NCBI GenBank assembly: GCA_016124275.1
Contig: WGOA01000081.1
Coordinates: 1-38,454, forward strand
DNA from: Bacteroidota bacterium
GTDB lineage: Bacteria > Bacteroidota > Bacteroidia > Chitinophagales > BACL12
Reading direction: 5' to 3'
Length of the DNA: 38,454 nucleotides
The notes beneath the pieces are model-generated. The model had not been told where the DNA came from and made no database searches. It worked only from the letters and a program-made list of their open reading frames with translations. Shown piece by piece: positions 24,862-32,562 of this stretch. Position numbers and translations under genes: made by a program. How positions within the stretch are numbered: position 1 is the stretch's first letter; every line of letters begins with the position of its first letter.

Positions 24862-24912
24862 AAACCCGATTCCCTATTTTACCAATCATTGACATCATTT
24901 AAATCAATTAAC

Positions 24913-25731
24913 ATGAAAACAACGTTTACTGCATTGCTCTTGGCTTCAAGCTTGTCTGTTTGGGCCTCCCCTGGTGCTGACCGGGAGATGGCTGATACCA
25001 AAGAGGTTACCGCCATAACATTTGAAGAATTCACCGCCCTTTCTGATGAAGAAATCGGGGTGCTGGTGCGCGCGGGTGGCATTGACCTTTGCTTGCGCGA
25101 AGGAACCCCTTCTACCTACCTTCAGTATTGGGACCTCATGGTGGTAGATGCAACGCCAGGAATTTGGTTTCTTTCCGGGATTCTTTACTCGGATTTTCTC
25201 ACCACGCCCTGGCCTGTTTTAGGGACGTACAACAAACCCAGCGCTACCATTGTCCTGGATGCTACGAATCCGGCACCTGACTTTTGCACGGCATTTTCCG
25301 ACTTCTTCACCAATACCGGTAACAACGTAGGTCCGAATTTTAGCGGCACCTGGGTAAACAACTGCGGTTTCAATGGAACCTGGACCGGAATAGGCCGTGT
25401 AGGCGACTGCCCCGCTGCCCGTCTGGCTCCTGGTGCCGTTGCAGCCGGCGGTGCTCTGGCAACTCGTCGGGCTGATCTCGCCCCTGAAATCCAGGTTTAC
25501 CCCAACCCGGCAACCACATTTGTGCGCATCAATCTGGAAGCATTTGCGCAACAATCCGTTGATGTTCAGGTGTTTGATGCAACCGGTAAACTGGTTCAGA
25601 CCCTTTTTAGCGGCATCGCCAACCAAACGCAATTGGAGTGGAATTCGGCTGATGTTGCACCAGGCATGTACCTGATCCGCACTGTTGCAGGACAGCAAGT
25701 GCTCAGCACGCCGATTACGGTGGTTCGTTAA
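24913..25731 (+). CDS. Small T9SS cargo protein of unknown function
   Basis: ATG at 24913 gives 272 residues with a signal peptide ending SVWAS. The middle domain (about 55-165) has many aromatic and Thr/Gly residues and the paired Cys in DLCLRE, DFCTAF and NNCGFNGTW, a pattern I cannot name. The last 75 residues are a clear T9SS type A sorting domain: QVYPNPATTFVRIN, then VFDATGKLVQTL and APGMYLIRTVAGQQVL. It follows the protease gene after a terminator and probably has its own promoter. The fold suggests secreted beta-sandwich material; no active-site motif is visible. Confidence 0.85.
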   Translation: MKTTFTALLLASSLSVWASPGADREMADTKEVTAITFEEFTALSDEEIGVLVRAGGIDLCLREGTPSTYLQYWDLMVVDATPGIWFLSGILYSDFLTTPWPVLGTYNKPSATIVLDATNPAPDFCTAFSDFFTNTGNNVGPNFSGTWVNNCGFNGTWTGIGRVGDCPAARLAPGAVAAGGALATRRADLAPEIQVYPNPATTFVRINLEAFAQQSVDVQVFDATGKLVQTLFSGIANQTQLEWNSADVAPGMYLIRTVAGQQVLSTPITVVR

Positions 25732-25760
25732 ACAGCCCAAGCCCTTTAGCCCAACAAGAA

Positions 25761-25790
25761 GGGGCGGATCCGATGATCCGCCCCTTTTTT
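25761..25790 (+). terminator. Intrinsic terminator after the small T9SS cargo gene
   Basis: Ten paired bases, GGGGCGGATC (25761-25770) with GATCCGCCCC (25775-25784), have a CGAT loop and are followed by six T. It is GC-rich and points to plus-strand termination 30 bases after the stop. The convergent TPR gene ends 41 bases further on. Confidence 0.92.
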
Positions 25791-25830
25791 ATGGGAATTC
25801 CCAAAAAGAAGTCCTTTGTCTGGCGAAACC

Positions 25831-26370
25831 TTAAAACGGAGCTTCAGCAGCATGGCGGCTTTGTCCGGGCACCCGGGGTTCGTCAATGCGCAATTTTTCT
25901 TCGCAGCGCTCAATGCTATCCCAAAACTGTTCAATCTGTTCGTTTTTAACGGACCGTCGGATAGCGGATTTGTACAGTTCAATGGCTTCATCAAACTGGC
26001 CCTGTAACTCGCGCATCTCACCGAGTTGGCTGAGAATCATGGACTTATTCAACGAAGGAAGGGCCATTGCTTTGTTCATCAGCTGGTCAAGCTCATCAAA
26101 GCGCTCCAGATCCATCAACAGATTGGCGTAGTTCCAATAGGCGTGTGGATAGTCGGGATTGAAGCGAATGGCCGCTTTGTAATGCAGTTCTGCTTTCTGG
26201 TAGTCCTCGAACTGAACGCGGTAAAACCAGCCCATGGAGTTATGGGCTATCGCGCTTCGGGGATCTTCCATCAGCATATGTTCAATCAGGCTTTTGGCCC
26301 GGATCAGGTCACCGTCCTTTATCGCCTGTTCGCTTTGCAGGTAAAGCTCTTCAAAATCTGTTTTCATCAT
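25831..26370 (-). CDS. TPR-repeat protein
   Basis: A protein of 179 residues without a signal peptide, so probably cytosolic. About four TPR units are visible, e.g. AIAHNSMGWFYRVQF, AELHYKAAIRFNPDYPHAYWNYANLLMD and FDEAIELYKSAIRRS. The C-terminus is short and polar. TPR proteins serve as adaptors; the partner is unknown and no neighbour points to one. Two consecutive ATG codons (26370 and 26367) could each start it. Length and codon pattern support a true gene. Confidence 0.82.
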   Translation of the reverse strand: MMKTDFEELYLQSEQAIKDGDLIRAKSLIEHMLMEDPRSAIAHNSMGWFYRVQFEDYQKAELHYKAAIRFNPDYPHAYWNYANLLMDLERFDELDQLMNKAMALPSLNKSMILSQLGEMRELQGQFDEAIELYKSAIRRSVKNEQIEQFWDSIERCEEKLRIDEPRVPGQSRHAAEAPF

Positions 26371-26474
26371 AAGGCATTAAATGGGTGAATCAATGGTCAG
26401 CCGGAAAATTTCCGGACGGCTCAGGGATAGTGAATTTGGCGTAACGCATAAGAAGCCGTGATCCAAGGTGTTAT

Positions 26475-26595
26475 CTATAGCAACCAAACGCTATACCCTT
26501 GGTTGTCAGGGTTTTATGCACCAATAAGATACGCCGCTTAGCGGCGCTATCCTAAAGGTGTAACCTCAATAATAGCCCTATTTGCCTTCTACACC
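26475..26595. repeat. Cluster of inverted repeats in an intergenic region
   Basis: In the gene-free 287 bases between the TPR and barrel genes lie several hairpins. TATAGC (26476) pairs with GCTATA (26490), CAACCAA (26481) with TTGGTTG (26499), CGCCGC (26532) with GCGGCG (26541) and GGTGTA (26557) with TACACC (26590). The first two overlap and exclude each other. The arrangement resembles REP or MITE-like elements or a structured RNA. No transposase is near. Identity is not known to me. Confidence 0.5.
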
Positions 26596-26657
26596 AACCA
26601 AAAAATTTGGAAAAAATTCAGGGTGTGGGGATTTTGCTGCCGGGTAGCCGATGTGGT

Positions 26658-27608
26658 TTACTCACTGGAAGATGTCCGTTTGTTGAGCAAGTACCGCAGT
26701 CCAAGGGCGAATTGTTTGGTGTCTAGGCCTACCAACAACTCCGATTCGCGCTGGCGATACTCAAATTCAAAAAACTCTCCAGAGCGCTCGGAATTCTGGT
26801 AGCGGTAAGAAATAAGCCCTAATTGCGCGGAGATCAGGTAGCGGTTCATGGCATACCAGACTCCCAGGTACCCCGAAGCCTGGGCCTCCCAAAGGCCAGT
26901 GGTGGTTTTGGTTTCGGTGCTGGGCGTTTCAATCACGACTTTATTGACGGCTTTGCCCATCTGGTAAGACAAATCGGCACCCGTCATGAGGCCAAAGCGC
27001 GTAAAACAGGGTTTGAAGTAACCTGCCCCGATGGAGAGCCCATAAAGCGTACTTGCCGTGAGGTAGCGATCGTCCGCTATGGTGCGCTGCACTTGGGCAT
27101 TTCGCGCGTAAAGCAAGGCTGGTGTGAGGTAAAAACTGTTGCTCAGCCAATACGTCAGGCACAGCTGAAGCCTTACATCAGTGAAGGTGGGCTGATAACC
27201 CAACAAGTTGCCATCGTCGACATCGCGGCCAGCAGAGCGGGCATAGGAGGCCAATACGCCCAAGGCCAGGGCGTTTTGCACAAACCAGATTTCGGACAAA
27301 CGGTCAGGGACAGCAGAAGCAGCAGGAACCGCAGGTTGAAGGGCCAGCGGTTCTAAAGCGGCCATCAACGGTTGCCCGGAACCCGCTTTTTGTCCTACCG
27401 TCCAGGGATTGCTCAGAAGCTGTTCTGCGCGAAGCAGCCATTCGCCCTGAACAGGCACAGTAACGGCAGGAACAGGCCTATCAACCAGGCAAAAATCAGT
27501 CGCCGCAAGGCTTGCATGGGCGGTTCCTTCCACTCGGGACGCCTGTGTTTGCAAGCTGAAAAGCAACAAAGCGACCAGTGAAATCGGGGTAATCCTTGAA
27601 GATTTCAT
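26658..27608 (-). CDS. Outer-membrane beta-barrel-like protein
   Basis: ATG at 27608 gives 316 residues with a signal peptide ending TQASR. The frame is open upstream to 27659, but the signal starts at MKSSRITP. The N-terminal 100 residues are Ala/Pro/Val-rich. The rest alternates polar and aromatic residues in strand-like stretches, e.g. DVRLQLCLTYWLSNSFYL, YGLSIGAGYFKP, GYLGVWYAMNRYLISAQLGL and TKQFALGLRYLLNKR. That pattern fits an 8- to 12-stranded barrel of the OmpA-like or PorT-like kind, but I recognise no named family. It is flanked by the hairpin cluster and by an unknown small gene. Confidence 0.7.
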   Translation of the reverse strand: MKSSRITPISLVALLLFSLQTQASRVEGTAHASLAATDFCLVDRPVPAVTVPVQGEWLLRAEQLLSNPWTVGQKAGSGQPLMAALEPLALQPAVPAASAVPDRLSEIWFVQNALALGVLASYARSAGRDVDDGNLLGYQPTFTDVRLQLCLTYWLSNSFYLTPALLYARNAQVQRTIADDRYLTASTLYGLSIGAGYFKPCFTRFGLMTGADLSYQMGKAVNKVVIETPSTETKTTTGLWEAQASGYLGVWYAMNRYLISAQLGLISYRYQNSERSGEFFEFEYRQRESELLVGLDTKQFALGLRYLLNKRTSSSE

Positions 27609-27699
27609 ACAAATAGAGTTTGGTGCAACTCTAATGTATAGCAAAAAAATTGCATGCAAGCACCAAAATGGAAAAAATCAGGGCGCTTTGGAGGCGCCT

Positions 27700-28044
27700 T
27701 CAGGTCGAAAAACTGCCCTGCACCGCCCAGCCTCGGTCCTCGCGCGCCCAGGTTAGCACTTGCTGCAACAGGAGCTGTCGCGTTTTGACGCCAAAAAGCA
27801 GGGCCATCCCGCCCAGAGAAACCGCAAATCCGTTGTTTGGAAGCCCGGCGCGAACAACAAGTTGCTCCCCTTCCGGCCGCAGAAGGATAGCGGCAAACCA
27901 CCCTTTGCTGATCAACAGGTAGGGCTGGGCCAGCAAGGGGCGCACGATGCCTACCCGCGCATGGGGAAAGGCTCGTTCCGCGGCCTCTGCCAACTGTTCC
28001 AGGTTGGGCAGCGGGGTTGGGCCATGGGGGTGGTCAGGTGTCAT
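27700..28044 (-). CDS. Hypothetical protein
   Basis: A protein of 114 residues from ATG 28044 without a signal peptide. It has an N-terminal helix (LEQLAEAAERAF), a strand region (ARVGIVRPLLAQPYLLISKGWFAAILLRP) and a C-terminal helix (TRQLLLQQVLTWARED). The Pro/Val-rich, compact layout is that of a small globular domain; I cannot name it. It is 73 bases downstream of the nucleotidyltransferase gene on the same strand. The frame is long for its size and uses typical codons, which supports a real gene, but less surely than its neighbours. Confidence 0.6.
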   Translation of the reverse strand: MTPDHPHGPTPLPNLEQLAEAAERAFPHARVGIVRPLLAQPYLLISKGWFAAILLRPEGEQLVVRAGLPNNGFAVSLGGMALLFGVKTRQLLLQQVLTWAREDRGWAVQGSFST

Positions 28045-28117
28045 GGTCAGGCAACGAACGGCACTTGTGGAGTGACGGGAGCCATTCCCCCGTTGCCATC
28101 CGGATAGCTACAGGCAA

Positions 28118-29023
28118 TTACCCTGGAAAAACCGATTGCGGGTACCTGCCCTGTGCAACCAGCTCGCGAAGCGCCGCTTCTACAATGGGCTTGTCTTCTT
28201 TGTAAGTGACCCCAATCCAGTGCTCCTGGCAGGTGAGCACATCAACAACCACTTCACCGGCGTCCATTTTGGCCTGTACAATGCCCGGCAACAGCATTTC
28301 CTCTTTGGGGTTGTTGCGGTTTTCCAGCGCAAAACGCTGAAAGGACTCGTACAACGGGTCAAAAACATCAGCCGGATAGCCCCAATAGTTCATGGAAACA
28401 GGCGAGCGCAGATCAAATTGGTCGGGCTCACCCGGGTAGGGATCGGCAACAGCAACATTCCCTTCTTTGCGCACTTTTTTGCGCTCGTGGATGGCCACCA
28501 ATCGGTTGTTGTCGGTGCGGCAAACCCCGCGGGAAACGCCACCGTGCTCGCTCAGCGTATTCTCCAAAACGTAGGCCAACAACCCGTAGCGAACCGGCGA
28601 AACACCATTGTCCAGGTATTCCTTCATCATCGTAAAGGCTGTAGAGCCGTAAAAATCGTCGGCATTAATGACCGCGAAGGGCTCGGCCACCGCTTTGCGC
28701 GCCGCTAAAACCGCGTGCGCAGTTCCCCAAGGCTTCTCCCGCAGGCTTACATCCACGCCTGCCGGAACATCCGTATCCATTTCCTGAAAAGCGAATTGGA
28801 TGTCGATGACGTTGCCCCACTTGCGGGCGAATACATCGATAAAATCCTGCTCCAGCGACTTGCGGATAACAAAGACCACCTTGTTAAATCCCGCCCGCTT
28901 GGCGTCAAAAATGGAGTAGTCGGCAATGGCTTCGCCGGAAGGTCCGACACGATCCAATTGCTTGAGACCCCCGTAACGACTACCCATCCCGGCGGCGAGA
29001 ATGACAAGACTGCTGTTTTTCAT
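28118..29023 (-). CDS. Sugar-phosphate nucleotidyltransferase family protein
   Basis: ATG at 29023 gives 301 residues. It starts with the nucleotide-binding loop VILAAGMGSRYGGLKQLD, then has the sugar-binding GEAIADYSIFDAKRAGF and the metal-binding VINADDFYG. The central GTAHAVLAARKAV is also typical. Such enzymes join a sugar-1-phosphate to an NTP, giving an NDP-sugar; glucose-1-phosphate uridylyl- or thymidylyltransferases are the closest well-known group, but the specificity is not clear. No left-handed beta-helix tail is seen. It is divergent from the FG-GAP gene with 85 bases between the starts. Confidence 0.88.
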   Translation of the reverse strand: MKNSSLVILAAGMGSRYGGLKQLDRVGPSGEAIADYSIFDAKRAGFNKVVFVIRKSLEQDFIDVFARKWGNVIDIQFAFQEMDTDVPAGVDVSLREKPWGTAHAVLAARKAVAEPFAVINADDFYGSTAFTMMKEYLDNGVSPVRYGLLAYVLENTLSEHGGVSRGVCRTDNNRLVAIHERKKVRKEGNVAVADPYPGEPDQFDLRSPVSMNYWGYPADVFDPLYESFQRFALENRNNPKEEMLLPGIVQAKMDAGEVVVDVLTCQEHWIGVTYKEDKPIVEAALRELVAQGRYPQSVFPG

Positions 29024-29027
29024 GCCG

Positions 29028-29035
29028 CAAAGATA
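29028..29035 (-). promoter_or_regulatory. Candidate -7 promoter element before the nucleotidyltransferase gene
   Basis: The minus strand reads TATCTTTG, an exact TAnnTTTG match, four bases before the ATG at 29023. The spacing would mean an almost leaderless message. No TTTG lies at 19-21 bases upstream. Confidence 0.28.
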
Positions 29036-29108
29036 AGGTGGAGGGCGTGTGAACCTATGCAATCGGGCTATCTTCGTGATGGTTTTGCAGCCAAAGGCCT
29101 TTCAGTAT

Positions 29109-31901
29109 ATGATGTATCTTAAAGTTTTATTCCGCTTTGCCCTGGCCCTTTGTGTTTGGTTTCAGGTTGCCCCTGCTGCTTTTGGCCAGATTGGCTCCGA
29201 TCAGTATGAGGATGTGAGCGCTGAATTTGGGTTTGGCCAATGGTTTTACAGTTGGGGGAGCGCCTGGGGTGATCAAAACGGTGACGGTAAGCCTGACTTG
29301 TTTTTAGGCAACCATTACCGGGTCAAGGACCGCAACCTGCCCTATTTGTATTTGCACGATGGCGGCTTCTTTACCCGCGATACCCTGCCCGATTACGATT
29401 CTGTCAAAGACATGCACGGCTCCGCCTGGATGGACTTTGATAACGATGGCGATGATGATCTGTACATCGTGACGGGAAGGGCTGCCGGAAACCTGCTGCT
29501 GGTCAATGATGGCAGCGGAGGCCTTACGGATCAAACGCTGCCGTGGGGAGTGGCCATGACGGATGCCCGGGGCCGGACCCCGATTTGGTTTGATGCCAAC
29601 CGCGATGGCAAACTCGATCTGCTGACCACCAATGGAAATCCTTTAAGTCCGTTGAACCGGATCAATACCTTGCTGATTCAAGGCGAAGGGCAGTTTCAGA
29701 CATCGCTGATAGATAGCATGACGGCCATCGGGCGGATTTCCGGTTCGGGTGCCATGATTGGCGATCCCTGGGGGGCCGGATGGGCATCGCTGGGATTGTT
29801 TTCAGACAAAGCGCTGCATTGGTTGCTGCCGGGCTGCCTGCCGATGTACCAGCAATACCGCTTTGACAAAACCGATTTGGAACAAGTCATTCCGGGCGAT
29901 TTTAACGGCGACGGCCTAACGGATCTCTATCTGGTGCGCGCGGATCAATCACAAGCCAACGCGTCTGCAGACTACCCCATCAATTACAAAGAAAGTTTTT
30001 CGATCAACTTTATCCACCCGGATTCCAGCACTTGGATTCGTACACCTCGTCATGCCACAGGAACCCTATCGCCTGATGGCACGCTCACCTACGTTCCTGA
30101 TCCGGGCTTTGCAGGACCGGATTCCATGGCCATCAATGTCTGCGACAGTTTTGGCACTTGCATCAACAAGGTAATATATCTTATGGTTGACCCGGTTCCT
30201 GCCACAGCGGGAACCAACCCCTTCCCCGTAAAAACAGATTCATTCCTGGTCATTTCGCTGAGTGATTTAATCCACCCTTTTCGCCATTCGCTGCGTTTGA
30301 TTCTCTATCCGCGCGACACCTTGCATCAGGCGGTTCGTTTGAAGGTGGCATCCGATTCCTTGCTGCTTTTGGCAGAGCCAGCGTTCGCCGTTTCTGCTGA
30401 CAGCATTTTTGTTGGCAGCACAGGCTGGCACCCGGAAGCTTCAGACCGATACCTGTTCAACAAAAGCAATCCTGCATGCTGGGGTGCGTTTCCTTACAGC
30501 CCTGGCACAGGTCGGGGTTTGTACATTCACTACGAGCTGGCAACGGATGAATGGGTGATTGCCTTCAATACCCACAGCGTTGATCAGCGCTCTGATGCGT
30601 TTCTGTTCTCCACCGATTCGTTTCGGGTTTCTGGCTACCTGAATTTCAGTGATGTTGCCCAACTGACTGCAGATGTGATGCTGTTCAGCAACGGTTTTGG
30701 GTACGATGAGGTCACGGAATGGGCTGGCTTGGGGGTACCAAATGCCGCAGTGGCTGGTGCTGCTTTAGACGTGGACAATGATGGCGACTTGGATTTGTAC
30801 CTGTCCTGTGGATTGTTGGACCGCAACCAGCCCAACCTGTTGTGGGAGAATTTGGGCAACGGCCAGTTTGTTCCGGTAGTGCTGGCGGGAGGTGCTGAAG
30901 GACCATTGGTGGGTAGCGGCGGCACGCCGTCAGCAGCGGACTTTAACGGTGACGGCTTTCTGGATTTGTTCCTTGAAAATGGGCGGGGCAATGGCTCTGG
31001 CATTCCGGGGCCCTACGTTTTGTTGCGAAACCGCGGCAACAGCAACAGCTGGCTTCGCCTTAAACTGCAGGGCCGCGCCAGTTCCCGCGATGCTATTGGG
31101 ACCGTTGCTGAACTTTGGTCGGGGGGCAAAAAACAAATTCGCATTGCGGATGGCGGGCAAAATCGCTACTCTCAAAGCCAGCGCATCCTGCATTTTGGTC
31201 TGGGCGCTGCCGAGCAGGCTGACAGCATTATTCTTCGATGGCCTTCAGGGATCGTTCAACGCATACCACCAGTTGCCGGTTCACAAACGGTTACCGTAAC
31301 GGAACCTATTGGAGGGATCCCAACAGCCTGTTTGTCCCCAGCGCAGCTCGCTCTCGCTCTGCCAGATGACCCGTTAAGCGAAGACCCGCTGACGTTTTCC
31401 TGGATGCGGATGCCCTGCAACAGCGGGTTTCAGGTACAAACAACCAACTCGGTCAGTGGTGAGGTCATTCGCTACCGGGTAGATTCGGCCTCCCTGGTCC
31501 TGGATCAGTCAATCTTTGTACCGGGCCAGGAATACCGCTGGGAGGTTCGTATGCTGTGCCTGGACACCACCTGGAGTTTGTGGTCATTGCCAAAGCGGTT
31601 CACGCTGGAAAAGCCCAGTTCGGTGGAAGCGCTCTACGCCCCGCAGCAACCTTCTGGCTTTTCGCTGGTGCCTAATCCCGCCCAAACCTGGGTCGAAATT
31701 CGCGCTGAACAGTACCCCCTTCAACCCTGGACTGCGCACTTATACGATGCCGCAGGGCAATTGCGTGTGCAACAAGCATGCACAGCCAGCCAGGCCTGCA
31801 GGATTGCTCTGACCAACCTGGAAGCAGGCGTTTATGCTGTGCGAATTGGCGACGGCCAAAAGGTGCAGTCCTTACGGTTGATCCGGGCACAAGCGCGTTG
31901 A
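29109..31901 (+). CDS. FG-GAP/ASPIC-UnbV repeat protein with inserted Ig-like domain, T9SS cargo
   Basis: ATG at 29109 (or 29112) gives about 930 residues with a signal peptide ending AAFGQ. FG-GAP/VCBS repeats with calcium-loop motifs are seen first, e.g. DQNGDGKPDLFLGN, DFDNDGDDDLYIVTG and DANRDGKLDLLTTNG, and again near 560-640 (DVDNDGDLDLYLSCG, DFNGDGFLDLFLENG). Between them lies an Ig/cadherin-like stretch, GTLSPDGTLTYVPDPGFAG, which looks inserted. After the propeller comes an ASPIC/UnbV domain (SWLRLKLQG, AIGTVAELWSGGK, ILHFGLG), then a strand-rich part and a T9SS-type end with LVPNPAQTWVEIRA. A role in calcium-dependent surface contact is likely but unproven. Confidence 0.9.
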   Translation: MMYLKVLFRFALALCVWFQVAPAAFGQIGSDQYEDVSAEFGFGQWFYSWGSAWGDQNGDGKPDLFLGNHYRVKDRNLPYLYLHDGGFFTRDTLPDYDSVKDMHGSAWMDFDNDGDDDLYIVTGRAAGNLLLVNDGSGGLTDQTLPWGVAMTDARGRTPIWFDANRDGKLDLLTTNGNPLSPLNRINTLLIQGEGQFQTSLIDSMTAIGRISGSGAMIGDPWGAGWASLGLFSDKALHWLLPGCLPMYQQYRFDKTDLEQVIPGDFNGDGLTDLYLVRADQSQANASADYPINYKESFSINFIHPDSSTWIRTPRHATGTLSPDGTLTYVPDPGFAGPDSMAINVCDSFGTCINKVIYLMVDPVPATAGTNPFPVKTDSFLVISLSDLIHPFRHSLRLILYPRDTLHQAVRLKVASDSLLLLAEPAFAVSADSIFVGSTGWHPEASDRYLFNKSNPACWGAFPYSPGTGRGLYIHYELATDEWVIAFNTHSVDQRSDAFLFSTDSFRVSGYLNFSDVAQLTADVMLFSNGFGYDEVTEWAGLGVPNAAVAGAALDVDNDGDLDLYLSCGLLDRNQPNLLWENLGNGQFVPVVLAGGAEGPLVGSGGTPSAADFNGDGFLDLFLENGRGNGSGIPGPYVLLRNRGNSNSWLRLKLQGRASSRDAIGTVAELWSGGKKQIRIADGGQNRYSQSQRILHFGLGAAEQADSIILRWPSGIVQRIPPVAGSQTVTVTEPIGGIPTACLSPAQLALALPDDPLSEDPLTFSWMRMPCNSGFQVQTTNSVSGEVIRYRVDSASLVLDQSIFVPGQEYRWEVRMLCLDTTWSLWSLPKRFTLEKPSSVEALYAPQQPSGFSLVPNPAQTWVEIRAEQYPLQPWTAHLYDAAGQLRVQQACTASQACRIALTNLEAGVYAVRIGDGQKVQSLRLIRAQAR

Positions 31902-31935
31902 GCAGAGCATTGAGTTGCAGGTGCACCTGAGCGCG

Positions 31936-32562
31936 CTATTGAACCATCCAAATACCCCTCATCACTCCCTGCTCACTGCTGATGACCAGGGTATAGAGGC
32001 CGGCGGGCAGGACACCCGGAAGCACGGTCAACATCTGCGCGTTCTGGCCAACCTTTCCCCGGAAAACGGTAACCCCTGATGCATTGATCAGGGCAACGTT
32101 CTGTTCAAACGGCTGCGCCACCGGGAGCCGAACTTGCAGTTCTTGGCTGCCAGGATTTGGCCAAAGCTGAAGCCTGCCCTGCGGAAGAACCGTGTTCGCT
32201 AAACCTGTCCAGACGAAAGGTTGGGAAACCGGCCCACCACAACTGCCCAGAAAAGCTTGCACGGTGTAGCTGCCGGAAGCACTTAACGCCAACGTGGGTC
32301 CTGTTTCGGAAAGCTCGGTGCCATCCAAGGTCCAAAGGTAGGAGTCAGCGCTACCCACTGCCACCAAGCTGTCTCCACCGGCGTTAAGTTGCAGCACGGG
32401 GATACCAGGGGTAGGCAACACCGTCAGCAAGACAGGGTTGGTGTACAAGGTCTCGCATGCCCCAATGACCGCACAACGGTACACGCCGGCTTTGGTCTCG
32501 GTTGCGGGATAAATCAATAGGCGTGTTGAATCAGCACCAGCTATCGGAACACCGTCTAAGCC
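31936..32562 (-). pseudogene. C-terminal remainder of the SBBP-propeller gene after the in-frame TAG
   Basis: Past the TAG at 32563-32565 the same frame goes on without another stop to 31936. It reads GLDGVPIAGADSTRLLIYP, the second half of an Ig-like domain that began before the TAG, and then a T9SS type A domain with QLWPNPGSQELQVRL and LPAGLYTLVISS. There is an ATG (32517) that could restart translation, but the piece would lack a signal peptide and so could not be exported. Confidence 0.8.

Noticed and set aside
31918-31929. Palindrome CAGGTGCACCTG between convergent genes
   Set aside because: It has no T tract and the flanking stem is short, so it was not called a terminator.
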